Positions 1-5,815 of a DNA stretch of 5,815 nt are shown one piece after another. A program made the translations under genes and the position numbers. Position 1 is the first letter of the stretch; each line of letters opens with the position of its first letter. Source of the DNA: an uncultured Enterocloster sp. (lineage in GTDB: Bacteria > Bacillota > Clostridia > Lachnospirales > Lachnospiraceae); NCBI GenBank assembly GCA_944382045.1, contig CALWMT010000337.1, forward strand, positions 1-5,815. Reading direction: 5' to 3'. The notes under the pieces are model-generated. The model worked only from the letters and a program-made list of their open reading frames with translations. It searched no databases and had not been told where the DNA came from.

Positions 1-2725
1 GTACGAGCTGAACAAACACTATGGTTGGAGTAAGTTTATCGTGGTGGTGCCCAGCATTGCCATCCGGGAGGGCGTGTACAAGTCCTTTCAGGTGACCCAG
101 GAGCACTTTGCGGAGGAATATGGGAAGAAAATCCGTTTTTTCATCTACAATTCCTCCCAGCTCACCGAAATCGACCGTTTTGCCTCCGATAGTTCCATCA
201 ATGTGATGATCATCAACTCTCAGGCGTTCAACGCCCGGGGTAAGGATGCGCGGCGCATTTACATGAAGCTGGACGAGTTCCGCTCCCGCCGTCCCATTGA
301 CATCATCGCCAAGACAAACCCGATCCTCATCATCGACGAGCCGCAGTCGGTGGAGGGCAAGCAGACAAAGGAACGGCTAAAGGAGTTCAATCCGCTGCTG
401 ACTCTGCGCTACTCCGCCACCCACAAGTCGGACAGCATCTACAACATGGTCTACCGGCTGGACGCGATGGAAGCGTACAACAAGCGTCTGGTGAAAAAGA
501 TCGCCGTCAAGGGCATCACCGAGTCCGGCAGCACGGCGACGGAGGGATATGTCTACTTAGAGGGTATCAACCTTTCCAAAGCTGATCCCACGGCGACCTT
601 GCAGTTTGACTTCAAGGGCGCGACGGGCATCCGCAAAAAGACGATGAAGGTCGGTATCGGTTTTAACCTCTACGACAATTCCGGCGGTCTGGATGAGTAT
701 CAGAATAGCTTCGTGGTCAAGTTCATCGACGGACGAGACAACTCAGTGGAGTTTTTGAACGGCATAAAGCTTTATGCCGGGGATGTGATCGGCAAGATCA
801 GCGAAGACCAGCTTCGCCGCATCCAGATCCGCGAGACCATCCTCTCGCACATTGAGCGGGAGCGTCAGCTTTTTCATAAGGGCATCAAGGTGCTGAGCCT
901 GTTCTTCATCGACGAAGTGGCGAAGTATAAACAGTACGATGAAGCGGGCAGCCCCTACAACGGCATCTATGCCGATATGTTTGAAGAGGAATATGAGGAC
1001 ATTGTTTCTGCCATGCAGCGAGAGTTCGGGGATGAGGATTACATCCGGTATCTTGACGCCATCTCCGCCCATGAGACTCACGCGGGGTATTTCTCCATCG
1101 ACAAAAAAGGCAAGATGACCGACAGCAAGCTCAGCGACAAGAAGGAGAAGATTTCCGACGATATTGACGCTTATGACCTCATCATGAAGAACAAGGAGTT
1201 GCTGCTGGACAGGGATCCGAAGCGTTCGCCGGTACGGTTTATTTTCTCCCACTCGGCGCTGCGCGAAGGCTGGGATAATCCGAATGTGTTCCAGATCTGT
1301 ACGCTGAAACAGAGCAGCAGTGAGGTCCGCAAGCGGCAGGAAGTGGGACGCGGCCTGCGTCTGTGCGTCAATCAGGACGGCGAGCGCATGGATGCCAATG
1401 TTTTGGGGAATGACGTCCATGCAGTCAATGTGCTGACAGTCATCGCCAGCGAGAGCTATGACAGCTTTGCCAAGGGCTTGCAAACCGAGCTTGCGGATGC
1501 AGTGGCCGGTCGCCCTGTGGCTGTCACCGCAGACCTCTTCAAAGGTAAGGTGCTTGTGGATGCAAGCGGCAACGAACAGGTTGTGGACGGCGAGCTGGCT
1601 CAGGCAATCCATTATGACCTCATCGTCAACGGATATATTGACCGCAAGGGTGCATTGACTGACAAATACTACGCTGACAAAGCAAATGGCCAGATCAAGG
1701 TTGCCGAGGAAGTGGCGGACTGCCGCGACGCTGTGTTGGACATCCTTGATTCTGTCTACGACAGCCGAGTGATGCAGCCTGAAAACGCCCGGGATAAGAA
1801 TGTGGAGCTGCAAGTCGATCCTGAAAAGCTGGCGATGCCGGAGTTCAAGGCTTTGTGGCAGCGGATCAGCCCCAAATCGGTGTATGTGGTAGATTTCGAC
1901 ACCGACGAGCTTGTACAGAAGGCGATTGATGCCCTCAACCGGAACCTCCGGGTATCCAAGGTGTTTTTCAAAGTGGAAACCGGCGCAATGAACGAGATAG
2001 GATCCTATGATGATTTAATGAAAGGACTCTCGTTTGTACGAGAAGAATCAGCAGTTTACAGTGCCAACAGAAAAAATAAAACGAATCATGCAGTAAGGTA
2101 TGATCTTGTGGGTAAGCTGGTTGGTGAAACTGGACTTACGAGGAAAGCCATTGTGGAGATCCTCACTGGCATTGAAAAGGTCGTATTTGATCAATTCAAG
2201 GACAATCCCGAAGAGTTTATCATCAAGGCGGCAGGGTTGATCAATGATGAAAAGGCAACGGCAATTATTCAGCATATCACCTACAATATGCTGGAAGAGC
2301 GCTACGACACAGATATTTTCACCGAGCCGGCTATCAAAGGCAAGCTGGGTGTGAATGCCATGAAAGCGCAGCGGCATTTGTACGACCATATTGTCTATGA
2401 TTCCACAAATGAGCGGGATTTTGCCTCCAAGCTGGACACGAACACGGATGTCGCCGTCTATGTGAAGCTGCCGGACAGTTTCTACATTTCGACGCCGGTT
2501 GGGCATTACAATCCGGATTGGGCAATCGCCTTTTACGAGGGAACTGTGAAACATATCTATTTCGTTGCGGAGACGAAAGGCTCCATGTCCTCTATGCAGC
2601 TCAGACAGATTGAAGAATCCAAGATCCACTGCGCCAAAGCGCACTTCAAGGCCATTAGAGGAGACAATGTTGTGTACGATGTAGTGGATAGCTATGAGAC
2701 GTTATTGAATAAAGTGATGAAATAA
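1..2725 (+). CDS. res: Type III restriction-modification endonuclease subunit Res (5'-partial)
   Basis: The restriction subunit of a type III R-M system is an ATP-dependent translocase/nuclease that works with a Mod methyltransferase and cuts unmodified DNA near asymmetric sites. The frame is open from base 2 (907 codons) with no stop, and the residues before the first GTG (base 41) already match the family, so that GTG is not the start. Numbering from base 2: helicase motif II DEPQ at 112-115, SATH (motif III) at 138-141, motif V ALREGWDNP from 419, motif VI RQEVGRGLRL at 445-454. The C-terminal PD-(D/E)XK nuclease is seen as NPDW (D839) and ETK (E857, K859). Walker A (usually TGTGKT) is not present and should lie shortly left of the edge. 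Known members have about 900-1000 residues, so probably only some tens are missing. The mod gene is expected upstream but unseen. Nothing visible inactivates it. Bases 1980-2280 are AT-richer than the flanks. Confidence 0.95.
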   Translation, partial: YELNKHYGWSKFIVVVPSIAIREGVYKSFQVTQEHFAEEYGKKIRFFIYNSSQLTEIDRFASDSSINVMIINSQAFNARGKDARRIYMKLDEFRSRRPIDIIAKTNPILIIDEPQSVEGKQTKERLKEFNPLLTLRYSATHKSDSIYNMVYRLDAMEAYNKRLVKKIAVKGITESGSTATEGYVYLEGINLSKADPTATLQFDFKGATGIRKKTMKVGIGFNLYDNSGGLDEYQNSFVVKFIDGRDNSVEFLNGIKLYAGDVIGKISEDQLRRIQIRETILSHIERERQLFHKGIKVLSLFFIDEVAKYKQYDEAGSPYNGIYADMFEEEYEDIVSAMQREFGDEDYIRYLDAISAHETHAGYFSIDKKGKMTDSKLSDKKEKISDDIDAYDLIMKNKELLLDRDPKRSPVRFIFSHSALREGWDNPNVFQICTLKQSSSEVRKRQEVGRGLRLCVNQDGERMDANVLGNDVHAVNVLTVIASESYDSFAKGLQTELADAVAGRPVAVTADLFKGKVLVDASGNEQVVDGELAQAIHYDLIVNGYIDRKGALTDKYYADKANGQIKVAEEVADCRDAVLDILDSVYDSRVMQPENARDKNVELQVDPEKLAMPEFKALWQRISPKSVYVVDFDTDELVQKAIDALNRNLRVSKVFFKVETGAMNEIGSYDDLMKGLSFVREESAVYSANRKNKTNHAVRYDLVGKLVGETGLTRKAIVEILTGIEKVVFDQFKDNPEEFIIKAAGLINDEKATAIIQHITYNMLEERYDTDIFTEPAIKGKLGVNAMKAQRHLYDHIVYDSTNERDFASKLDTNTDVAVYVKLPDSFYISTPVGHYNPDWAIAFYEGTVKHIYFVAETKGSMSSMQLRQIEESKIHCAKAHFKAIRGDNVVYDVVDSYETLLNKVMK

Positions 2726-2772
2726 AAAAGAGCCTCAGCCGGCAGCCAGAAAGTCATCGGCTGAGGCTCTTA
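2726..2772. terminator. GC-rich hairpin after res; T-run only on the minus strand
   Basis: A perfect 14-bp inverted repeat starts just after the res stop: left arm 2728-2741, right arm 2758-2771, loop 2742-2757. The core arm reads AGAGCCTCAGCCG. An A-run lies before the left arm (2724-2729), so a minus-strand transcript would end in a classical hairpin plus U-run. On the plus strand the right arm is followed only by TTACC. As the terminator of res it is therefore a strong hairpin with a poor U-tract. Such hairpins are usually A-run/stem/T-run and work in both directions. The absent plus-strand T-run probably reflects a recombination junction immediately downstream (inference). No minus-strand gene that would use it is visible. 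Confidence 0.75.
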
Positions 2773-2781
2773 CCATTCAAT

Positions 2782-3144
2782 ATGGAAGCAAAGGAGTATG
2801 GTCTTCGCGAGCCGGAACTGATTGATATGGGCAGTGATTTCCGCATTAACCTCTATCGAAAGAAGGCTGCCATTGATCGGAATGGTGTCATCGATCCGAG
2901 AAAACAAGATACTAATGATACCAAAACTGATACTAATGATACCAAAATGAACCAAAATGAAGAAGTTATTTTAAGTATTCTACAAAAAAATCCGAAAGCA
3001 ACACAAAAAGAGCTTTGTAAAGAATTAGAAGTTTCCATTGCTACTGTAAAAAGGCTTACATATATCCTTCAAAAAAGTGGAAGATTATATCGTGAAGGTT
3101 CTCGAAGAAATGGCTCGTGGATCGTTGTGAATTCAAAGAAGTAA
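2782..3144 (+). pseudogene. C-terminal remnant of an AlbA_2/HATPase_c_4 (Schlafen-like) ATP-binding transcriptional regulator
   Basis: The 120-codon frame begins in the middle of a recognisable family sequence. Residues 2-26 (EAKEYGLREPEL...FRINLYR) resemble the end of the ATPase-like region of proteins with an N-terminal AlbA_2 domain (PF04326) and HATPase_c_4 (PF13749), often called 'ATP-dependent DNA helicase RecG-like' although they are not helicases. Residues 41-60 form a polar linker with a DTNDTK repeat. Residues 60-117 form a winged helix, with a likely recognition helix around ELEVSIATVKRL. Full members run to several hundred residues, so the AlbA_2 domain and most of the ATPase region are missing. 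The ATG at 2782 has no convincing ribosome site, and the frame upstream is open only through the terminator hairpin, back to a stop at 2710. It is probably not translated, though a free-standing winged-helix peptide cannot be excluded. The 3' half is strongly AT-rich (line 2941-3000: 15 of 60 G/C by hand count), unlike the genes to its right. Confidence 0.72.
2908..2947 (+). repeat. In-frame 21-bp direct repeat encoding DTNDTK
   Basis: A 19-bp sequence (GATACTAATGATACCAAAA) occurs at 2908-2926 and again, identical, at 2929-2947. The period is 21 bp (seven codons), so any change in copy number keeps frame. It encodes the flexible linker before the winged helix of the regulator remnant. A 10-bp direct repeat (ACCAAAATGA at 2941-2950 and 2951-2960) follows and overlaps its end. 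Slippage during replication is the simplest origin. Confidence 0.85.
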
Positions 3145-3218
3145 AGCGGCATAGCGGCAAAGTCTGTTTTTGCAGCCTGACAACCATTTGAAAGGCCCGC
3201 CTCCCCGCAAGGAACCAG

Positions 3219-3247
3219 TTGCCATTCTCCCGCCAAGAGGGTATACT
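3219..3247 (+). promoter_or_regulatory. Sigma-A-type promoter for the ATPase-lgt unit
   Basis: TTGCCA (3219-3224, -35) and TATACT (3242-3247, -10) are separated by exactly 17 bp. Each box differs from consensus at one base (TTGACA, TATAAT). Transcription would start at about 3254, giving a leader of roughly 90 nt before the ATPase start at 3343. I see no strong riboswitch or attenuator fold in that leader, only short stems. The site is the best promoter candidate in the 198-bp gap and points at the next gene. It is predicted from sequence only. Confidence 0.6.
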
Positions 3248-3342
3248 ACTAAATATGTGCGGCACAGCAGAGCCAGAGGACAGAGTGTCTGCAAGGCCGT
3301 CTGTACTGTTACGAAAAATGAACGAACACAGGGAGGAATACC

Positions 3343-4839
3343 ATGCCGGTTTTTGATTTTACAGGCTCGCCGGAGGGCGTAAGGGAGCCGGAATGCACCT
3401 ATGAGATTTTCTACTCCAGCGGGGAGACAGCCAGCCCGGAGCATCCGATTCTGATTCTCGACAATAAGGGCGGCGCCCTGGAGCACCACGCGGAGGGAAC
3501 CTTTGAGGATCCGGGCCGGAGGACGGCCTTTTCGTGGAAGCGGGGAAGGGAGAGCGTGAGCGCGGATATTTTACGCATTGACGCCCGGTTTGTAAGCCTT
3601 TTAAAATGGCTGGGGGAGAACCGAATAAGCGTGCGCCTGTCCGGGGAGAACCGGGCGGAGGGGTACGCGGTGTACAGGATCCGGGAGACGGCCCTGGGAG
3701 GGGGAGGCAAGCTCTCCGCGTCGGACGGCTTTCTCCAGTTCATGATCGAGCGCCTTTTGGCCAGCGAGGCCCCCTCCCGGGAGATGCCCGACGAGGAGGA
3801 GGCGGAGAGCGGGGACAGCTTAAAGCTCACCAGCATCCAGAGCATCACGGACTTTATCAACTGCGCGGGCCGGACCCTGCCGGAGAACATCCGTCTCTGG
3901 GCCAGAAGGAATCTGGCGGTAGCCCACTCCCACGAGGTATCCCAGGAGGAGCGGCGCCACGCCCAGCGGGCCCTGTCCATCATGCTCAACATCCGGTGGA
4001 AGGGGAGCTATTTTCCGCCCATTGACCCAAAGGAGGCCAGGCGGATCCTGGACGAGGAGCTCTACGGGATGGAGCGGGTGAAGCAGCGGATCATTGAGAC
4101 CATCATCCAGATCAACCGGACCCACACCCTTCCGGCTTACGGGCTTCTCCTCATCGGGCCTGCGGGAACGGGCAAATCCCAGATCGCCTACGCGGTGGCT
4201 CGGATCCTGAAGCTGCCCTGGACCACCCTGGACATGAGCTCCATCAATGATCCGGAGCAGCTCACGGGGAGCTCTCGGATCTATGCCAATGCCAAGCCGG
4301 GTATTATTATGGAAGCTTTCTCTGTGGCCGGGGAGTCCAACCTGGTATTTATCATCAATGAGCTGGACAAGGCGGCTGCGGGAAAGGGAAATGGGAACCC
4401 CGCCGACGTGCTGCTGACCCTGCTTGACAATCTGGGCTTTACGGACAACTATATGGAGTGCATGATCCCCACCGGGGGCGTGTACCCCATCGCCACGGCC
4501 AATGACAAGAGCCAGATCAGCGCGCCCCTTATGTCCCGCTTTGCGGTGATCGAGATTCCGGACTATACGCCGGAGGAGAAGAAGATTATCTTCTCCCGCT
4601 ACGCCCTTCCCAAGGTGCTGCGGCGCATCGGCCTGCGTCCGGAGGAGTGCGTCCTCACGGAGGAGGGGCTTAAGGCGGTCATCGATCTGCACCGGGACAC
4701 CAGCGGGATCCGGGATCTGGAGCAGGCTGCGGAGCACATCGCCGCCAATGCCCTGTACCAGATTGAGGTGGACCATGTAAAATCTGTGGCCTTTGACGGG
4801 CAGATGGTCCGGGAGCTTCTGGGGCAGAGAGGAGAGTGA
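3343..4839 (+). CDS. Lon-type AAA+ ATPase lacking the protease domain
   Basis: This 498-residue cytosolic ATPase (no signal peptide or membrane segment) has a AAA+ module that aligns by eye with that of Lon. It shows a LDEELYGMERVKQRI lead-in (from about 237), Walker A GPAGTGKS (272-279), a Walker B region FIINELDK (N339, E340), sensor 1 in ATAN (N387), a candidate arginine finger in MSRF (R399), IEIPDYTPEEK like Lon's lid entry, and sensor 2 in SGIRDLE (R457). Lon normally has D-E in Walker B; here the Asp is Asn. The protein ends shortly after the lid, so the Ser-Lys protease domain is absent. The first 200 or so residues do not look like the Lon substrate domain. They hold a beta-rich start of unknown type, an acidic stretch (150-159) and then helices. 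The start is fixed by GGGAGGA at 3331-3337, 5 bases before the ATG. It probably remodels a protein partner rather than degrading it (inference). Partner and pathway are unknown; lgt follows 4 bp later. Confidence 0.85.
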   Translation: MPVFDFTGSPEGVREPECTYEIFYSSGETASPEHPILILDNKGGALEHHAEGTFEDPGRRTAFSWKRGRESVSADILRIDARFVSLLKWLGENRISVRLSGENRAEGYAVYRIRETALGGGGKLSASDGFLQFMIERLLASEAPSREMPDEEEAESGDSLKLTSIQSITDFINCAGRTLPENIRLWARRNLAVAHSHEVSQEERRHAQRALSIMLNIRWKGSYFPPIDPKEARRILDEELYGMERVKQRIIETIIQINRTHTLPAYGLLLIGPAGTGKSQIAYAVARILKLPWTTLDMSSINDPEQLTGSSRIYANAKPGIIMEAFSVAGESNLVFIINELDKAAAGKGNGNPADVLLTLLDNLGFTDNYMECMIPTGGVYPIATANDKSQISAPLMSRFAVIEIPDYTPEEKKIIFSRYALPKVLRRIGLRPEECVLTEEGLKAVIDLHRDTSGIRDLEQAAEHIAANALYQIEVDHVKSVAFDGQMVRELLGQRGE

Positions 4840-4843
4840 AGAC
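4831..4843 (+). promoter_or_regulatory. Ribosome binding site of lgt, inside the end of the ATPase gene
   Basis: GGAGAG (4831-4836) lies 7 bases before the ATG at 4844 and overlaps the last two codons of the ATPase gene, whose TGA is 4837-4839. This decides the lgt start. The longer alternative ATG at 4793 has no comparable site and would add 17 polar residues that Lgt proteins do not normally carry. The arrangement suggests translational coupling, with ribosomes finishing the ATPase gene reinitiating on lgt. Confidence 0.8.
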
Positions 4844-5710
4844 ATGAATGCGGGCTATGATTTGAGCTTTGTCAATCTGGGCATCACCATTGAGCATCTA
4901 AGAAACAGCATATATGTCTTTGGGTTCCGCATCGCCTTCTATGGCATTATTATCGGGATCGGCATGCTGGCCGGCATCGGGATGGCCTGCTCGGACGCCA
5001 AGCGCCGGGGCCAGGATCCGGACATGTATCTGGATTTTGCCCTGTACGCCATTATATTTTCCATCATAGGGGCCAGGCTCTACTATGTAATCTTTGAGTG
5101 GGACATGTACAAAAATGATCTCCTGCAGATTTTTAACCTGCGGGCCGGAGGCCTGGCCATCTACGGGGGCGTAATCGGAGCGGTGCTCACCCTCATCGTG
5201 TACACCCGGATAAAAAAGGTTTCTTTCTTCTCCATGGCGGACAGCGGGGCGCTGGGCCTCATCACCGGGCAGATCATTGGCCGGTGGGGAAATTTCTTCA
5301 ACTGTGAGGCCTTCGGCGGGTTTACGGACAATCTTCTGGCCATGCGCATCAAGATGAGCCTGGTGAACCCCTCCATGATCTCCCAGGAGCTCATGGACAA
5401 GCAGATTGTGGAAAATGGGACGGCCTACATCCAGGTCCACCCCACCTTCCTCTACGAGTCCCTGTGGAACCTGGGGGTTCTGGCGTTTATGCTCTGGTAT
5501 AGGAAGCGCAAGCATTTTGAGGGGGAAATGCTGTGGGTGTATTTTCTGGGCTATGGCCTGGGAAGGCTGTGGATCGAGGGGCTGCGCACGGATCAGCTGA
5601 AGCTTCCGGGCACGCCCCTGGCAGTGTCCCAGCTCCTGTCAGCGGTGCTGGTGCTGGCGGCGGCAGGGGTGATCATATGGCGGCGCCGAAAAGCTGCTGC
5701 CTGTATGTAG
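4844..5710 (+). CDS. lgt: Prolipoprotein diacylglyceryl transferase
   Basis: Lgt transfers a diacylglyceryl group from phosphatidylglycerol to the lipobox cysteine of prolipoproteins, the first step of bacterial lipoprotein maturation, in the cytoplasmic membrane. The 288-residue length is normal. The signature G-R-x-G-N-F-F-N-x-E is complete (GRWGNFFNCE, 146-155), with the Arg, Asn and Glu that are important in E. coli Lgt. Other family blocks are GGLAIYGG (102-109), HPTFLYES (199-206) and YGLGR (Y237, R241), which corresponds to the essential Tyr/Arg pair of E. coli. Seven hydrophobic segments are visible (about 24-48, 61-85, 103-120, 131-152, 203-219, 227-246, 260-279), as expected. The block usually written HGG in E. 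coli reads YGG here (Y107). The C-terminus is basic (RRRK), fitting a cytoplasmic tail. The gene is second in a unit with the ATPase and is closed by a strong terminator. Confidence 0.97.
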   Translation: MNAGYDLSFVNLGITIEHLRNSIYVFGFRIAFYGIIIGIGMLAGIGMACSDAKRRGQDPDMYLDFALYAIIFSIIGARLYYVIFEWDMYKNDLLQIFNLRAGGLAIYGGVIGAVLTLIVYTRIKKVSFFSMADSGALGLITGQIIGRWGNFFNCEAFGGFTDNLLAMRIKMSLVNPSMISQELMDKQIVENGTAYIQVHPTFLYESLWNLGVLAFMLWYRKRKHFEGEMLWVYFLGYGLGRLWIEGLRTDQLKLPGTPLAVSQLLSAVLVLAAAGVIIWRRRKAAACM

Positions 5711-5743
5711 TGCCCTGAAAAATTGAACAGCCATATATATTGT

Positions 5744-5779
5744 AGACAGTCTCGAAATCCATCGGGACTGTCTTTTTTT
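5744..5779 (+). terminator. Intrinsic terminator after lgt
   Basis: The left arm AGACAGTCTCGA (5744-5755) pairs with TCGGGACTGTCT (5762-5773) over 12 bp, with one T-G wobble and a 6-base loop. A run of seven T follows (5773-5779). It begins 33 bases after the lgt stop and is oriented to end the ATPase-lgt transcript. It is a textbook Rho-independent terminator. Confidence 0.92.
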
Positions 5780-5815
5780 AGCAAAAAAATGGAGAGAAGT
5801 GCCAATTTTTTTTTC
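5780..5815. other. Short non-coding tail with A-run and T-run
   Basis: The last 36 bases hold an A7 run (5783-5789) and a T9 run (5806-5814) flanking GGAGAGAAGTG. AAAAAAATGG and CCAATTTTTT form an imperfect inverted repeat with one mismatch. It could be the beginning of another hairpin or simply AT-rich spacer. Too little sequence is present to assign anything. Confidence 0.3.

Noticed and set aside
743..1813. 356-codon open frame on the minus strand opposite res
   Set aside because: It lies wholly antisense to conserved Res helicase sequence and its protein resembles no family I know. It is most likely a shadow of codon bias.
3145..3180. Possible small hairpin terminator after the regulator remnant (GCAAA...TTTGC)
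   Set aside because: The stem is only 5 bp, AT-rich, and has no following T-run.
3318..3356. 12-codon leader frame overlapping the ATPase start
   Set aside because: It has no ribosome site, and its sequence shows no run of regulatory codons or linked attenuator. It is probably chance.
3606..4025. 139-codon plus-strand frame inside the ATPase gene
   Set aside because: The Gly/Pro/Arg-rich low-complexity product is typical of an off-frame read of GC-rich DNA.
4793..4843. Longer lgt start at ATG 4793, overlapping the ATPase gene
   Set aside because: It has no good ribosome site, and its 17 extra residues do not fit Lgt N-termini. ATG 4844 has GGAGAG at proper spacing.
3820..4845. 341-codon open frame on the minus strand opposite the AAA+ ATPase
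   Set aside because: It mirrors a GC-rich, well-conserved AAA+ coding region. No start signal or recognisable domain is seen.
5711..5815. Possible insertion sequence end after lgt
   Set aside because: The inverted repeat there is fully explained by an intrinsic terminator. No transposase or target duplication is visible.

Overview
The window looks like the junction between an accessory defence island (left) and a core chromosomal operon (right) in a member of the Clostridia, probably Lachnospiraceae. This is inferred from the Lgt and Res sequence style, strong GGAGG-type ribosome sites and a moderately high-GC core. All supported genes are on the plus strand. The species cannot be named from the sequence alone.

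Positions 1-2725 hold a type III restriction-modification endonuclease subunit (Res), open at the left edge. Its superfamily 2 helicase motifs II, III, V and VI and the C-terminal PD...ETK nuclease motif are all visible. Only the N-terminus with Walker A lies outside, and the partner methyltransferase (Mod) would be expected to the left. A 14-bp GC-rich hairpin follows the stop. It lacks a T-run on the plus strand and runs straight into the 3' end of another gene.

Positions 2782-3144 encode only the C-terminal tail of an AlbA_2/HATPase_c_4 (Schlafen-like, 'RecG-like') ATP-binding regulator: the end of its ATPase region, a repetitive Asp-Thr-Asn linker and a winged-helix DNA-binding domain. 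I read it as a 5'-truncated remnant left by recombination at the edge of the island. It is AT-rich, and composition rises sharply just after it.

Positions 3145-3342 form a 198-bp intergenic region with a good sigma-A-type promoter (TTGCCA, 17 bp, TATACT). The promoter drives a two-gene unit: a 498-aa Lon-type AAA+ ATPase that lacks the Lon protease domain and has Asn-Glu in place of Asp-Glu in Walker B, then lgt (prolipoprotein diacylglyceryl transferase) 4 bp downstream with its ribosome site inside the ATPase gene. A canonical intrinsic terminator follows lgt.

No complete, demonstrably new defence system is visible. The points most worth a second look are the protease-less Lon-like ATPase coupled to lgt, and the island junction at about 2771-2784, where a terminator abuts a decapitated regulator gene.
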